From NCBI GenBank assembly GCA_964398315.1, contig CAYNMV010000035.1, positions 1-46,101 of the forward strand: a stretch of DNA of 46,101 nt. The letters run 5' to 3'. The translations under genes and the position numbers were made by a program. A model generated the notes under the pieces. The model saw nothing but the letters and a program-made list of their open reading frames with translations, did not search any database and had not been told where the DNA came from. The DNA is from JADLCB01 sp964398315 (GTDB lineage: Bacteria > Planctomycetota > Phycisphaerae > Tepidisphaerales > Tepidisphaeraceae). Positions 32,501 through 40,382 of this stretch are shown one piece after another (within the stretch, counting starts at the first letter, position 1; each line of letters opens with the position of its first letter).

Positions 32501-33559
32501 CTACCACAGCCGCATGTGCGCTTCCATGGTGATGAGGTACATGAACCCCACCAGCATTAGTGTCAGGCCGATATAGGCGATACCGATCAGCCAACTGGCT
32601 CGGCGCGAGATGCGGTAATAGGGGGCATGGCGGTCGCGGCTGCGCAGGGTGTTGATGACTCGCGGCAAGGCGACAAAGAGGATCAGCAGGAGCAAAAACG
32701 AGCGAAAACCGCTGGCCAGAATCAGCAGGATCAGCAGCCCCAGGCCCACCAGCCAGATCCAGGGGCTTACCGCGGCGGTGATGCGGCCGCCATCCAGCGG
32801 CGGCAGGGGGAGCATGTTGAACAGGTTGATGGCAAAGCCCCAGAACGAGAGGATCAGCAGCAGGGGCGAGTCGGTGGCCAGGAACAGGCCATAGCACAGG
32901 ATCGCTCCCAGCGTGCCCAGCGCCGGGCCACCAATGCCGACGATCGCCTCTACCTTGGCGTTCTGCGGCGGCTGGCGCAGGTTGATGAGCGCGCCCACGA
33001 ACGGAATGAAGATCGGCGGGCTGGCGCTGAGGCGATAGTAGCGCATTGCCAGCACGTGCCCCATCTCGTGGATCAGGATCAGCAGCAGAAAGCCGGTGCC
33101 CATGGCGAATGCGGTCGCCAGCGCATTCTCCCCGATCGCGCGATAGAACAGCATCGCGTAAAACGGGATATTCAGCAGCAGCGAGCCGCCGGTCTTGAGG
33201 ACCGCCAGGCGCCAGGGATCGGATCGCGGGGCGGCCGAGGGGAGGATCGCTCCCTCGCCGTCGCCGCCGAAAAACTCATCCGGCGCGGGCGGCAGGCCGC
33301 GCAGCCAGCGGATGCGATCATACACCTGCCGGTACTGCGGTGTTCCCGGCGGGATCAGCTCCAGCACGCGCTGCCATGCCAGGGCGGCGGCAACGGCGTC
33401 AAATCCCTCCAGCCGTTGGGCTTCGTAGCCCAACTGGTGCAGTTCCGCCAGGCGGGTGAACAACCCACAACGCGGACAGGCCAGGTCCTCAGGCGACAGT
33501 GGCTGGCCGCAGCGCGGACAGGTATCAGGGTGGATGGCAAATGGCGGCAGGGGCGTCAT
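32501..33559 (-). CDS. Site-2 protease family (M50) membrane metallopeptidase with N-terminal zinc ribbon
   Basis: A 352-residue intramembrane protease homologue. The N-terminus is a zinc ribbon (CPRC at 14-17, CPRCG at 28-32). After a helical linker, several membrane helices hold the zinc site HEMGH (about 163-167) in ILIHEMGHVLAM and the second motif FNMLPLPPLDGGR (about 246-258) with the third zinc ligand Asp. This LDGG form is typical of the rhomboid-sized S2P-like M50 proteins. Family members cut membrane-anchored substrates such as anti-sigma factors or signal-peptide remnants. Its substrate is not apparent; no anti-sigma factor is near. Confidence 0.88.
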   Translation of the reverse strand: MTPLPPFAIHPDTCPRCGQPLSPEDLACPRCGLFTRLAELHQLGYEAQRLEGFDAVAAALAWQRVLELIPPGTPQYRQVYDRIRWLRGLPPAPDEFFGGDGEGAILPSAAPRSDPWRLAVLKTGGSLLLNIPFYAMLFYRAIGENALATAFAMGTGFLLLILIHEMGHVLAMRYYRLSASPPIFIPFVGALINLRQPPQNAKVEAIVGIGGPALGTLGAILCYGLFLATDSPLLLILSFWGFAINLFNMLPLPPLDGGRITAAVSPWIWLVGLGLLILLILASGFRSFLLLLILFVALPRVINTLRSRDRHAPYYRISRRASWLIGIAYIGLTLMLVGFMYLITMEAHMRLW

Positions 33560-33658
33560 GGGCTGGGGGGGACTTTCCTAAGAGACGATTTTGTTCTCGT
33601 GGCAATATTTTGCGAAACAGCTTCCCGGCGATGATCTCAGGCATTATGAGGGCCGCCC

Positions 33659-34588
33659 TCAACTGCGCGCAAGGTACTCCCGTAGGGTAGGCTCGAACGG
33701 GCGGGGGCACCAGCCGAAATCAGCCACGAACGGCCGCAGATCGGCGGTGTTGTCCTCCTCGGCCATCAGCACCTGGTCGCGGTTGAACGGGATGGCCCAG
33801 CGCGGCAGGACCCGCGTCAGCAGCCGGGCATACCACGCGGGGATCGCCGCCGTCAGGCGCGGGCGGCCGATGACCGCCTCGGCAAACGCGCGGTGCATCT
33901 GGGGCCAGGTGAGCGGGTCGGGGCCGGCCAGGTCATACGTTTGGCCGAGGGTGCGCGGGTTTTCCAGCGCTTCCACGAACGCCCGGGCAACATCCTCAAC
34001 ATAAACCGGCTGCACGCGCCCGGATCCGCCCGTGCCGAGCAGGCCACGGCCAAAATAAGGCATGAACAGCCAGGGCGCCTTGCGTTTTCTTGCCCAGGCG
34101 ATCGCCATCTGCGTGAACTCGCCCGCCGGGCCGTGAATCAGCGCGGGACGGAGGATCGTCCAATCCAGGCTGCTGCTGCGCACGAGCTGCTCAGCCTGCC
34201 ACTTGGTCTGGTGATAGGTGCTGCGGGCATCGGGGCGGGTACCGAGGGCCGACATGTGGACCATCCGCCGCACCCCAGCCCGGTGGAGAGCATCGATCAC
34301 CCGGCGGGTGCCTTCCACATGCACTTTCTCGAAGGTCACCCCCTGGCGCGGGTGCTCGGCGATAATGCCCACCAGGTGAATGGCGCTCGAGCAGTTCGCG
34401 GCCGCACGATCAAGGGCGGCCTCGTCAAACAGGCCGCCGGGAAAGCTGGTGACCTGGGGATGGGGCTCCAGCACAGTGCGATTGACCAGGGCATGTACGC
34501 GCTGGCCGCGGGCGATCAGCGTACGCCGCACGGCCGCGCCGACAAACCCGCTGGCGCCGGTGAGCAAAATGGGCTGGGCATCGGCCAT
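33659..34588 (-). CDS. NDUFA9-like NAD(P)-dependent epimerase/reductase (atypical SDR)
   Basis: A 309-residue atypical short-chain dehydrogenase. TGASGFVGAAVRR (10-22) is the dinucleotide-binding loop. AIHLVGIIAEHPRQGVTFEKVHVEGTRRV (in part, about 66-95) is the characteristic 'LVGI' block of NDUFA9-like proteins. STYHQTKWQAEQLV carries a Tyr/Lys pair, and ILRPALIHGP follows. Members bind NADPH; the mitochondrial homologue is a complex I subunit, while bacterial ones have mostly unassigned roles. The ATG at 34588 is chosen over 34609 because TACAAT ends 9 nt before it. No Shine-Dalgarno is present. It diverges from the large secreted protein. Confidence 0.88.
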   Translation of the reverse strand: MADAQPILLTGASGFVGAAVRRTLIARGQRVHALVNRTVLEPHPQVTSFPGGLFDEAALDRAAANCSSAIHLVGIIAEHPRQGVTFEKVHVEGTRRVIDALHRAGVRRMVHMSALGTRPDARSTYHQTKWQAEQLVRSSSLDWTILRPALIHGPAGEFTQMAIAWARKRKAPWLFMPYFGRGLLGTGGSGRVQPVYVEDVARAFVEALENPRTLGQTYDLAGPDPLTWPQMHRAFAEAVIGRPRLTAAIPAWYARLLTRVLPRWAIPFNRDQVLMAEEDNTADLRPFVADFGWCPRPFEPTLREYLARS

Positions 34589-34597
34589 GACTGGTGC

Positions 34598-34603
34598 ATT
34601 GTA
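34598..34603 (-). promoter_or_regulatory. -10 element before the NDUFA9-like gene (leaderless type)
   Basis: TACAAT read on the minus strand (34603-34598), ending 9 nt before the ATG at 34588. The transcript would begin within a few bases of the start codon. Confidence 0.4.
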
Positions 34604-34687
34604 GGGCATGGGAGCGGGACAGGGGGCCGGGGGCGGCAGGATTTGCTGGATTGGACAGTGGACTTTGTCCGATGAAGTTATCGGACT

Positions 34688-37444
34688 ATGCGCTTTGTTG
34701 CTTTCCTGCTGATCGCGATTACCTCCGCGCCGGCGCTGGCGGTGCCGGAGGCGGTGAACCGGGTACTGCGCGCGCTCGATTTTGAGGAGCGGCGGCTGGG
34801 GAACAACGAAGATCTGCCGATGCACTGGAGCAAGGTGGAAGGCCCATCGCTGCCGCATTACGTCAACGGCCAGCTTGCCACCGACCGGGCGCGCTCCGGC
34901 CAGTATGCCTTCCGCTTCGATCTCAATGGCGGCGGGCTTGTGTATCGCTATGACTCAGGCCAGATCCCGGTGCAGGCGGGGGCGCATTACCGGGTGGAGA
35001 CGTATGTACAGACCACGCCGCTGCCGCATGCGCGGGCCCGGCTGAGCGCATATTTCACCGACTTGGATCACCGTCCGTTGGTGGATACGGTCACCCACAG
35101 CGAGCTGTATGCCGCCCAGTCTGAATCGGCCGGGCAGGCGCAATGGAAGCACCTGTCGATCGAGCTGTCTACCCCGCGCGAGGAAGCGGCTTACCTGGTG
35201 ATGGAGCTGGCGCTGCTCCAGCCCGAGCACTACACCCCGACCTCACTGGGCGAGCGGGCGCTGTTCTCGCAGGACATCCGTGGCAGCGCATGGTTCGATG
35301 ATGTGAAGGTGTCCCAGGTGCCCAAGGTGGCGCTGCGGACCAGCCGGCCGGGCAATATCTTCCGCCGGGGCGAAAAGCCCTGCATCACGGTGCAGGTGAA
35401 TGACCGCTTCACCGATGACCTGGCCGGCCGGCTGGTGGTACGCGATGCCACCGGGCGCGAGGTGCATCAGCGCAGCGGAGCACTGGACATGACGACCGCC
35501 CGGCAGACCGGGCCGGGCGAGTATGAGCTGTCGCTGCTGCTGCCGGAGCTGTCACCGGGGTGGTATCGCGTGACCATGCAGGTCACCAGCCACGGCCAGT
35601 CGGTGGGCGACTACGTGGTGGACCTGGTGCAGCTGGCCGATGCCTACCTGGCCGATCATCCGGATGAGCGCTTCGGCATCATCGCAACCGATCTGCCGTT
35701 CGCGGGGTGGGCGGAGTTGCCGGCACTGCTGCCGTACCTGTCGGCCGGGCGGGTGAAGCTGGCGGTCTGGAGCCACGAGGGAGACATCCAGCAGATCGAT
35801 CCCAAGGGGTTCGACCGGATGCTGGAGCAGTTGCGCGAGAAGGGGATCACGCCGACGGCCTGCCTGGTGGACCTGCCACCGAATATCGCCCGCCAGCTGG
35901 CCGATCCGAGCTGGAAGGGGCTGCTCAAAGCCCGGCCCGAACAGTGGCAGCCGCAGCTTTCGCACCTGGTGTCTCGCCATGCCGACAGCCTGGACCGCTG
36001 GCAGCTCGGGGCGGATGGCTCGGAGGCATTCGTGGTAGAGCCGCAGATGCGGCAGGTGTATGCCCAGATCTACCGCCAGTTTTCCACGCTGATCCAGCGG
36101 CCCGACCTGGCGATGCCGTGGCCAGCCTGGTACGAGCTGGAAGGGCAGATGCCCGCCACCATTGCCCTGAGCGTGCCGCCGAGCGTTCTGCCTTCGCAGA
36201 TTCCGCTCTACATGACGGATGTGAAAGGCAGGGGGGCTGGGTTCGAGGTTCAGGGTTCGGGCAATGTCGGCTCCGGCGATGCGGAATCAGGCTATGCGGG
36301 GACCGGTGTCTTTGCCCGAGTGGAACCCCGGGCCGCCAGCCCCGAACCCTCGCTCTCGGTCACGCTCCAGCTTCTGGATCGCGAGCGCTACGGGCGGGAG
36401 CTTCAGATTCGCGATTTTGCCCAGCGCGTGGTGTATGCCCTGGCGGCCAATGCCCAGCGCATCGACATGCCGCTGCCGTTTACGGTGCAGACGATCGACG
36501 GGCGGGTGGTGCGCCAGCCACAGGAACTGCTGCTGATCGTGCGCACGCTCACTCACACCCTGGGCGGCGCTACCTTCAAGGGGAAAGTGCCGATCGCCGA
36601 GGGAGTGGAGGCGTTCCTGTTTGACCGCGATGGCCAGGGCATCCTCGCGCTCTGGGGCGTGGGCAATGATCGCGACCTCAAGCGCCTCCAGGTGAACCTC
36701 GGCCCGCATCCGGTGCGGCTGGACCTGTGGGGCAATGCCACACCGCTCACGGTGCCGCGGGTGGAGGGCGGGGCCGATGAAATCGACCTGCCGATTGATG
36801 CGATGCCCATCTTCCTGGTCGGCATTGATGCCAATCTCGCCCAGATGCGGGCCAGTGTGGCCTTTGACCGGCCGCTGATTGAGTCGAGTTTCAAGCCGCA
36901 CCTGCGCAAAATCCGCTTCGTGAACCCCTATCGCCAGGCGATCGGCGGCCAGCTCAAGCTGCGCCCGCCGGCCGGGTGGACGATCAACCCTCCGACATTC
37001 CAGTTCTCGCTCAACCCCGGCGAGGTGTTCGAGCGCGATGTGACCATTGAGCTGCCGTATAACAGCCTGGCGGGCGTCAAGACGATCAGCGCGGAGTTCC
37101 ACGTGCAGGCCGACCGCAACAGCAGCTTCCGCGTTGCGATCCCGCTGCGGCTGGGGCTGAGCGATGTGGGACTGCAAACGCTGGCCCTGCGTGATGGGGA
37201 CGACATCATCGTCCAGCAGATCATCAGCAACTATGGCGATGAGCCAATCGACTACGCCGCGTTCACCATGTACCCCGGCCAGGCCCGCCAGGAGCGCCTG
37301 GTGACCAACCTGGAGCCCGGCAAGACCACGATCAAGCGCTACCGCTTCACCAAGGTGAAATTCACCCCCGGCGCCACGGTGCGCTCCGGCATCAAGGAGA
37401 CTTACGGGACGCGCATCCTGAACGATGAGGTGCCGATTCAGTGA
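34688..37444 (+). CDS. Large secreted protein with CBM-like, TIM-barrel-like and Ig-like regions
   Basis: A 918-residue exported protein. A clean Sec signal peptide ends APALA at about 18. Residues 30-215 look like a beta-sandwich carbohydrate-binding module (DFEERRLGNNEDLPMHW, then YAFRFDLNGGG). Residues about 230-330 form an Ig-like domain. From about 320 (ERFGIIATDLPFAGW; LREKGITPTACLVDLP) comes an alpha/beta segment recalling glycoside hydrolase barrels, though I cannot identify the catalytic pair. The C-terminal 200 residues (LKLRPPAGWTINPPTFQFSLNPGE, in part) resemble NEW3/Ig-like domains of secreted hydrolases. Around 511-560 a Gly/Ser-rich stretch interrupts the barrel part. Polysaccharide binding or processing is inference. 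Confidence 0.7.
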   Translation: MRFVAFLLIAITSAPALAVPEAVNRVLRALDFEERRLGNNEDLPMHWSKVEGPSLPHYVNGQLATDRARSGQYAFRFDLNGGGLVYRYDSGQIPVQAGAHYRVETYVQTTPLPHARARLSAYFTDLDHRPLVDTVTHSELYAAQSESAGQAQWKHLSIELSTPREEAAYLVMELALLQPEHYTPTSLGERALFSQDIRGSAWFDDVKVSQVPKVALRTSRPGNIFRRGEKPCITVQVNDRFTDDLAGRLVVRDATGREVHQRSGALDMTTARQTGPGEYELSLLLPELSPGWYRVTMQVTSHGQSVGDYVVDLVQLADAYLADHPDERFGIIATDLPFAGWAELPALLPYLSAGRVKLAVWSHEGDIQQIDPKGFDRMLEQLREKGITPTACLVDLPPNIARQLADPSWKGLLKARPEQWQPQLSHLVSRHADSLDRWQLGADGSEAFVVEPQMRQVYAQIYRQFSTLIQRPDLAMPWPAWYELEGQMPATIALSVPPSVLPSQIPLYMTDVKGRGAGFEVQGSGNVGSGDAESGYAGTGVFARVEPRAASPEPSLSVTLQLLDRERYGRELQIRDFAQRVVYALAANAQRIDMPLPFTVQTIDGRVVRQPQELLLIVRTLTHTLGGATFKGKVPIAEGVEAFLFDRDGQGILALWGVGNDRDLKRLQVNLGPHPVRLDLWGNATPLTVPRVEGGADEIDLPIDAMPIFLVGIDANLAQMRASVAFDRPLIESSFKPHLRKIRFVNPYRQAIGGQLKLRPPAGWTINPPTFQFSLNPGEVFERDVTIELPYNSLAGVKTISAEFHVQADRNSSFRVAIPLRLGLSDVGLQTLALRDGDDIIVQQIISNYGDEPIDYAAFTMYPGQARQERLVTNLEPGKTTIKRYRFTKVKFTPGATVRSGIKETYGTRILNDEVPIQ
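36228..36360 (+). repeat. Low-complexity insert with inverted GGGTTCGGG-type repeat inside the secreted protein gene
   Basis: AGGGTTCGGG (36252-36261) is inverted as CCCGAACCCT (36341-36350), and GGGGCTGG (36233-36240) as CCAGCCCC (36336-36343). The text GGTTCGAGGTTCAGGGTTCGG is an internal near-repeat of GGTTC units. The stretch keeps the reading frame and encodes a Gly/Ser-rich segment unlike its surroundings, which suggests an inserted repetitive element. Confidence 0.4.
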
Positions 37445-37612
37445 GCCGGAAGGGGGCGGGGACGGGCGGAACAGGGCATGGACCGGTTGATGAACGCCCC
37501 ATTTCATGGCGCGGGCTTTCAAGTGCGTGCTGGCAGTGCCTCGAAGGGGTCAAAAAGCTGTGCCGCACACGTGCGCATTGACTCACAGTCCGGCCCGGCC
37601 TGCATCCGCCGA

Positions 37613-37642
37613 TTGGTCACACCTGACACTCTTCCCTACAAT
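37613..37642 (+). promoter_or_regulatory. Putative ubiD promoter (leaderless type)
   Basis: TTGGTC (37613-37618), an 18-nt spacer and TACAAT (37637-37642). The -10 ends 7 nt before the ATG at 37650 and there is no Shine-Dalgarno. Confidence 0.4.
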
Positions 37643-37649
37643 CACCGCC

Positions 37650-39209
37650 ATGGCATTCGAGACGTTACGGGATTTTGTGGAGCATTTGGATGCTCACGGC
37701 GAACTGGTGCGGGTGAAGGCGGCGGTCGATCCAGTGCTGGAGGTGGCCGAGGTGGCCGATCGCGTGATGAAGTCACCGGCACCGCACCTGTCCGATGAGA
37801 AAGACAAATCGCCGGCTTCGAAGCTGGGGGGCAAGGCGCTGCTCTTTGAGAACATCAAAGAGGCCTCCATGCCACTGGCGATCAACCTGTTTGGGTCGTA
37901 CTGGCGGGTGAACCAGGCGCTGGGGTCGGAGAACCTCGAAGCGCTGGCCGGGCGGGTGCAGAAACTGGCCAAGCCGGAGATTCCCGGATCACTGGTGGAA
38001 AAGCTCAAGCGGCTGCCGGAACTGATCAAGATGGGATCGATCCTGCCCAGGGTCGTGCGCAGCGGGATCTGCCAGCAGGTGGTGCACGAGGGGGAGCGGG
38101 CGAGCCTGGACATGCTGCCGATCATCCAGTGCTGGCCGCTGGATGGTGACCTGGATTCAGGGCAGGTGCTGGAGCCGGCCGATGTCGCCCGGGTGACCGA
38201 GCGCGGCACCGGCAAGTACATCACCCTCGCCGGCATCTACACGAAAAACCCGGAAACCGGTGATCGCAATGTCGGCATGTACCGGGTGCAGAAGTTCGGC
38301 CCGCGCAAGGCGGCGATGCACTGGCACATGCACCACGATGGCGCCCGGCATTTCCGCATGTACCAGCGCCGGGGCGAGAAGATGCCGCTGGCGATCGTGC
38401 TGGGGGGGGAGGCGGTGCTGCCGTATGCCGCCACCGCACCGCTGCCGCCGGGTGTCGAGGAATTGCTCTTTGCCGGCTTCCTGAATGGCCGGGGCATCGA
38501 ACTGGTCAAGTGCAGGACGATCGACCTGGAGGTGCCGGCCAACGCCGAGATCGTCATCGAAGGGTACGTCGATCCCAGCGAAAAGCTGATGGAAGGCCCC
38601 TTCGGCGATCACACCGGCTTCTACTCGCTGGCCCACTGGTACCCGGCGTTTCATGTCACCGCGATTACGCACCGCAAAGACCCGATCTACCCGACCACCA
38701 TCGTGGGAAAACCGCCGATGGAGGACTATTTCCTGGGCAAGGCGACCGAGCGCATTTTCTTCCCGCTGCTGAAGATGCTGATCCCGGACATCATCGACTA
38801 CGCGCTGCCGATCAGCGGCGTGTTCCACAACTGCGCCTATGTGCGCATCAAGAAAGAGTACCCCTGGCAGGCCCGGCGGGTGATGCACGCGATCTGGGGG
38901 GCGGGGCAGATGGCACTCACCAAGTTCATCATCGTGGTGGATGAGCATGTCGATGTGCACGATGAGCAGCAGGTGCTGTTCCACCTGTTCAGCAACTGCG
39001 ACCCCGCCCGCGACATGGAAGTGGCCTATGGCCCCATCGATGTGCTGGACCACGCCGCCCCGGAAACCGGCGCTGGGAGCAAGATCGGCTTCGATGCCAC
39101 TGCTAAATGGAAAGAGGAGGGGAAGGTGCGGGTGTGGCCCAGGGAACTGGAGATGGATGCCGCCACCCGCGACCTGGTGAGTCGCCGCTGGCGGGAGTAC
39201 GGGATCTGA
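37650..39209 (+). CDS. ubiD: UbiD family decarboxylase, probably menaquinone/ubiquinone-type
   Basis: A 519-residue prenylated-FMN-dependent decarboxylase. The conserved region LDMLPIIQCWPLDG (about 155-168), RNVGMYRVQKFGPRKAAMHWHMHHDGARH (in part, about 207-235) with the catalytic Arg, and EGPFGDHTGFYS (about 315-326) with the catalytic Glu are all present. IVGKPPMEDYFLGKATERIFFPLLK (in part) is the typical later block. UbiD proteins of this size in anaerobes and Planctomycetota often act on a futalosine-pathway or hydroxybenzoate intermediate; which one cannot be told. No ubiX (the cofactor maker) is in the window. The frame is open 48 codons further upstream, but the ATG at 37650 fits both the family start and a -10 element. 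Confidence 0.94.
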   Translation: MAFETLRDFVEHLDAHGELVRVKAAVDPVLEVAEVADRVMKSPAPHLSDEKDKSPASKLGGKALLFENIKEASMPLAINLFGSYWRVNQALGSENLEALAGRVQKLAKPEIPGSLVEKLKRLPELIKMGSILPRVVRSGICQQVVHEGERASLDMLPIIQCWPLDGDLDSGQVLEPADVARVTERGTGKYITLAGIYTKNPETGDRNVGMYRVQKFGPRKAAMHWHMHHDGARHFRMYQRRGEKMPLAIVLGGEAVLPYAATAPLPPGVEELLFAGFLNGRGIELVKCRTIDLEVPANAEIVIEGYVDPSEKLMEGPFGDHTGFYSLAHWYPAFHVTAITHRKDPIYPTTIVGKPPMEDYFLGKATERIFFPLLKMLIPDIIDYALPISGVFHNCAYVRIKKEYPWQARRVMHAIWGAGQMALTKFIIVVDEHVDVHDEQQVLFHLFSNCDPARDMEVAYGPIDVLDHAAPETGAGSKIGFDATAKWKEEGKVRVWPRELEMDAATRDLVSRRWREYGI

Positions 39210-39323
39210 TCGGAAACGCGACCCTTCGCCTACCCGCTCAGCGAACCTTTCAATTACCCACAACGCCGCCGCCCCAAAGGGGCCCGGGGCGGCTCCGAAG
39301 GTATCGACAAAGGGGTACGGTAA

Positions 39324-39563
39324 CGTTGGGGTGGAGCTACGACGGCCGAGAATGCTTTGACACAAGCGGAGAAGTGCCTCGGCCCCGGCTGTAAGGAGAT
39401 TTCTCCCGGCGTATATCGTTCGGCTGATGGAGCTGGCCAGTTCAGGATGACCAACTCGGACCTGCTTGATCCCAGGCAGGGCCCGCACGTCCACTTTCAA
39501 GCCATCGGCCCGGAGGGTCGAACCATAATCGAGAACTCACACGTTACGATGACGGATCCGTAG
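39324..39563 (+). pseudogene. Orphan C-terminal toxin module, Rhs/polymorphic-toxin type (5' part missing)
   Basis: An open frame with no proper start (a TTG at 39357 at best), closed upstream by a stop at 39321. It encodes LTQAEKCLGPGCKEISPGVY, then RSADGAGQFRMTNSDLLDPR and GPHVHFQAIGPEGRTIIENS. From memory this resembles modules found at the C-terminal end of Rhs and other polymorphic toxins, where a HVHFE-type segment ends the protein. Here the large delivery part is absent, so it is a displaced tip or a remnant. A GC hairpin (39268-39293) sits just upstream. The stop codon is 4 nt before the next gene, the usual toxin-immunity spacing. Confidence 0.55.
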
Positions 39564-39567
39564 GGCA

Positions 39568-39930
39568 ATGCATGAAAACACGATTAGTATCAATATTGTC
39601 CGCAGGTCCAACTTCCACGAAGGTGAAGCATTATCAGGGCGCTCCCCCCGGGATTTGACCGGTGGCACTGACACCCGTCAGAAAATGGGTTTGCCCGCCT
39701 TCTTGGTGATTGAGAAAAATCCGGACGGCGTCTTTCTCTATCGGTATGATGTGAACGGCAAATGCGTCGGTGATACATGGCACATGAACGTCGATGACGC
39801 CAAGCACCAGGCGAACTATGAGTACGAAGGCTTGATGCACGACTGGCACAATGTACCCGCAGAAGCCGAGGGTGCGGTGGCCTTCGGCTTGGCTCGCTTG
39901 AAGGGAGCATCAAGCCGTGACCAAGGTTAG
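39568..39930 (+). CDS. Probable immunity protein for the adjacent toxin module
   Basis: A 120-residue soluble protein. Its core, FLVIEKNPDGVFLYRYDVNG (about 46-65), KCVGDTWHMNVDDAKHQANY (66-85) and VPAEAEGAVAFGL, matches in my memory small proteins that follow HVHFE-type toxin tips. The ATG is 4 nt after the toxin stop. The first 35 residues (NFHEGEALSGRSPRDLTGG) look poorly conserved, so the true start could be internal. The immunity role is inferred from position and the general rule that such toxins are followed by their antidote. Base composition is lower in GC than the flanking housekeeping genes. Confidence 0.6.
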   Translation: MHENTISINIVRRSNFHEGEALSGRSPRDLTGGTDTRQKMGLPAFLVIEKNPDGVFLYRYDVNGKCVGDTWHMNVDDAKHQANYEYEGLMHDWHNVPAEAEGAVAFGLARLKGASSRDQG

Positions 39931-40339
39931 CAGATTGGTCATTCTTGGCCTCCTCTTGGTGGCCGTGGTGGGGAATGTCGCGATTGGCGACTTCCTCCCT
40001 GCCCCAAAGAGTGGAATGACGCCGCGGGGGCCTGCTGTACAGGCGGCAACGCCAGAAGCTGCCTCGGCGTTAAACGCAGCTGAGTCAGGTGCACCAGTCT
40101 ACCGTCAAGGTATGACTGGCGTTCAAGCCACAGGCGATACTCAATTCTGGTCGTTCTCCAACCCCGCATTTATCACAAAAGGTGGAAATCACAAAAGGTG
40201 GATGTCACCTTTTTCTTTTGTCACCTTTTCTTTTTCCCGCGCGATGGCGGGCAACGGGCGGCGGTGGGTGGTGGACGAGTACACCGACCCTACTTGGCTG
40301 CGTCCCATTAGACATGAATGGGACGGAGTTTGTGGATGA
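39917..40339 (+). pseudogene. Secreted-protein fragment run into a palindromic repeat
   Basis: A GTG start at 39917 overlaps the end of the immunity gene by 14 nt and has AGGGAG 10 nt upstream. The N-terminus is a signal peptide (LVILGLLLVAVVGNVAIG), followed by about 60 residues ending FWSFSNPAF. At about codon 86 the frame enters the palindromic element at 40177-40229, which encodes TKGGNHKRWMSPFSFVTFSF. After it come 35 unrelated-looking residues (RRWVVDEYTDPTWLRPIRHE and on) to a stop. This looks like a gene whose 3' part was replaced by the repeat. The original protein is not recognised. Confidence 0.5.
40177..40229. repeat. Palindromic element copy 1 (nested double hairpin)
   Basis: Two AAAAGGTG arms (40177-40184, 40193-40200) face two CACCTTTT arms (40206-40213, 40222-40229). 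The inner pair surrounds the loop GATGT. The gaps between arms are 8 nt on both sides, so the element is symmetric. Confidence 0.85.
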
Positions 40340-40382
40340 AGAGCTACGTCCCCGTCAGTCTATTATGACTCTTTTGAGCCAT

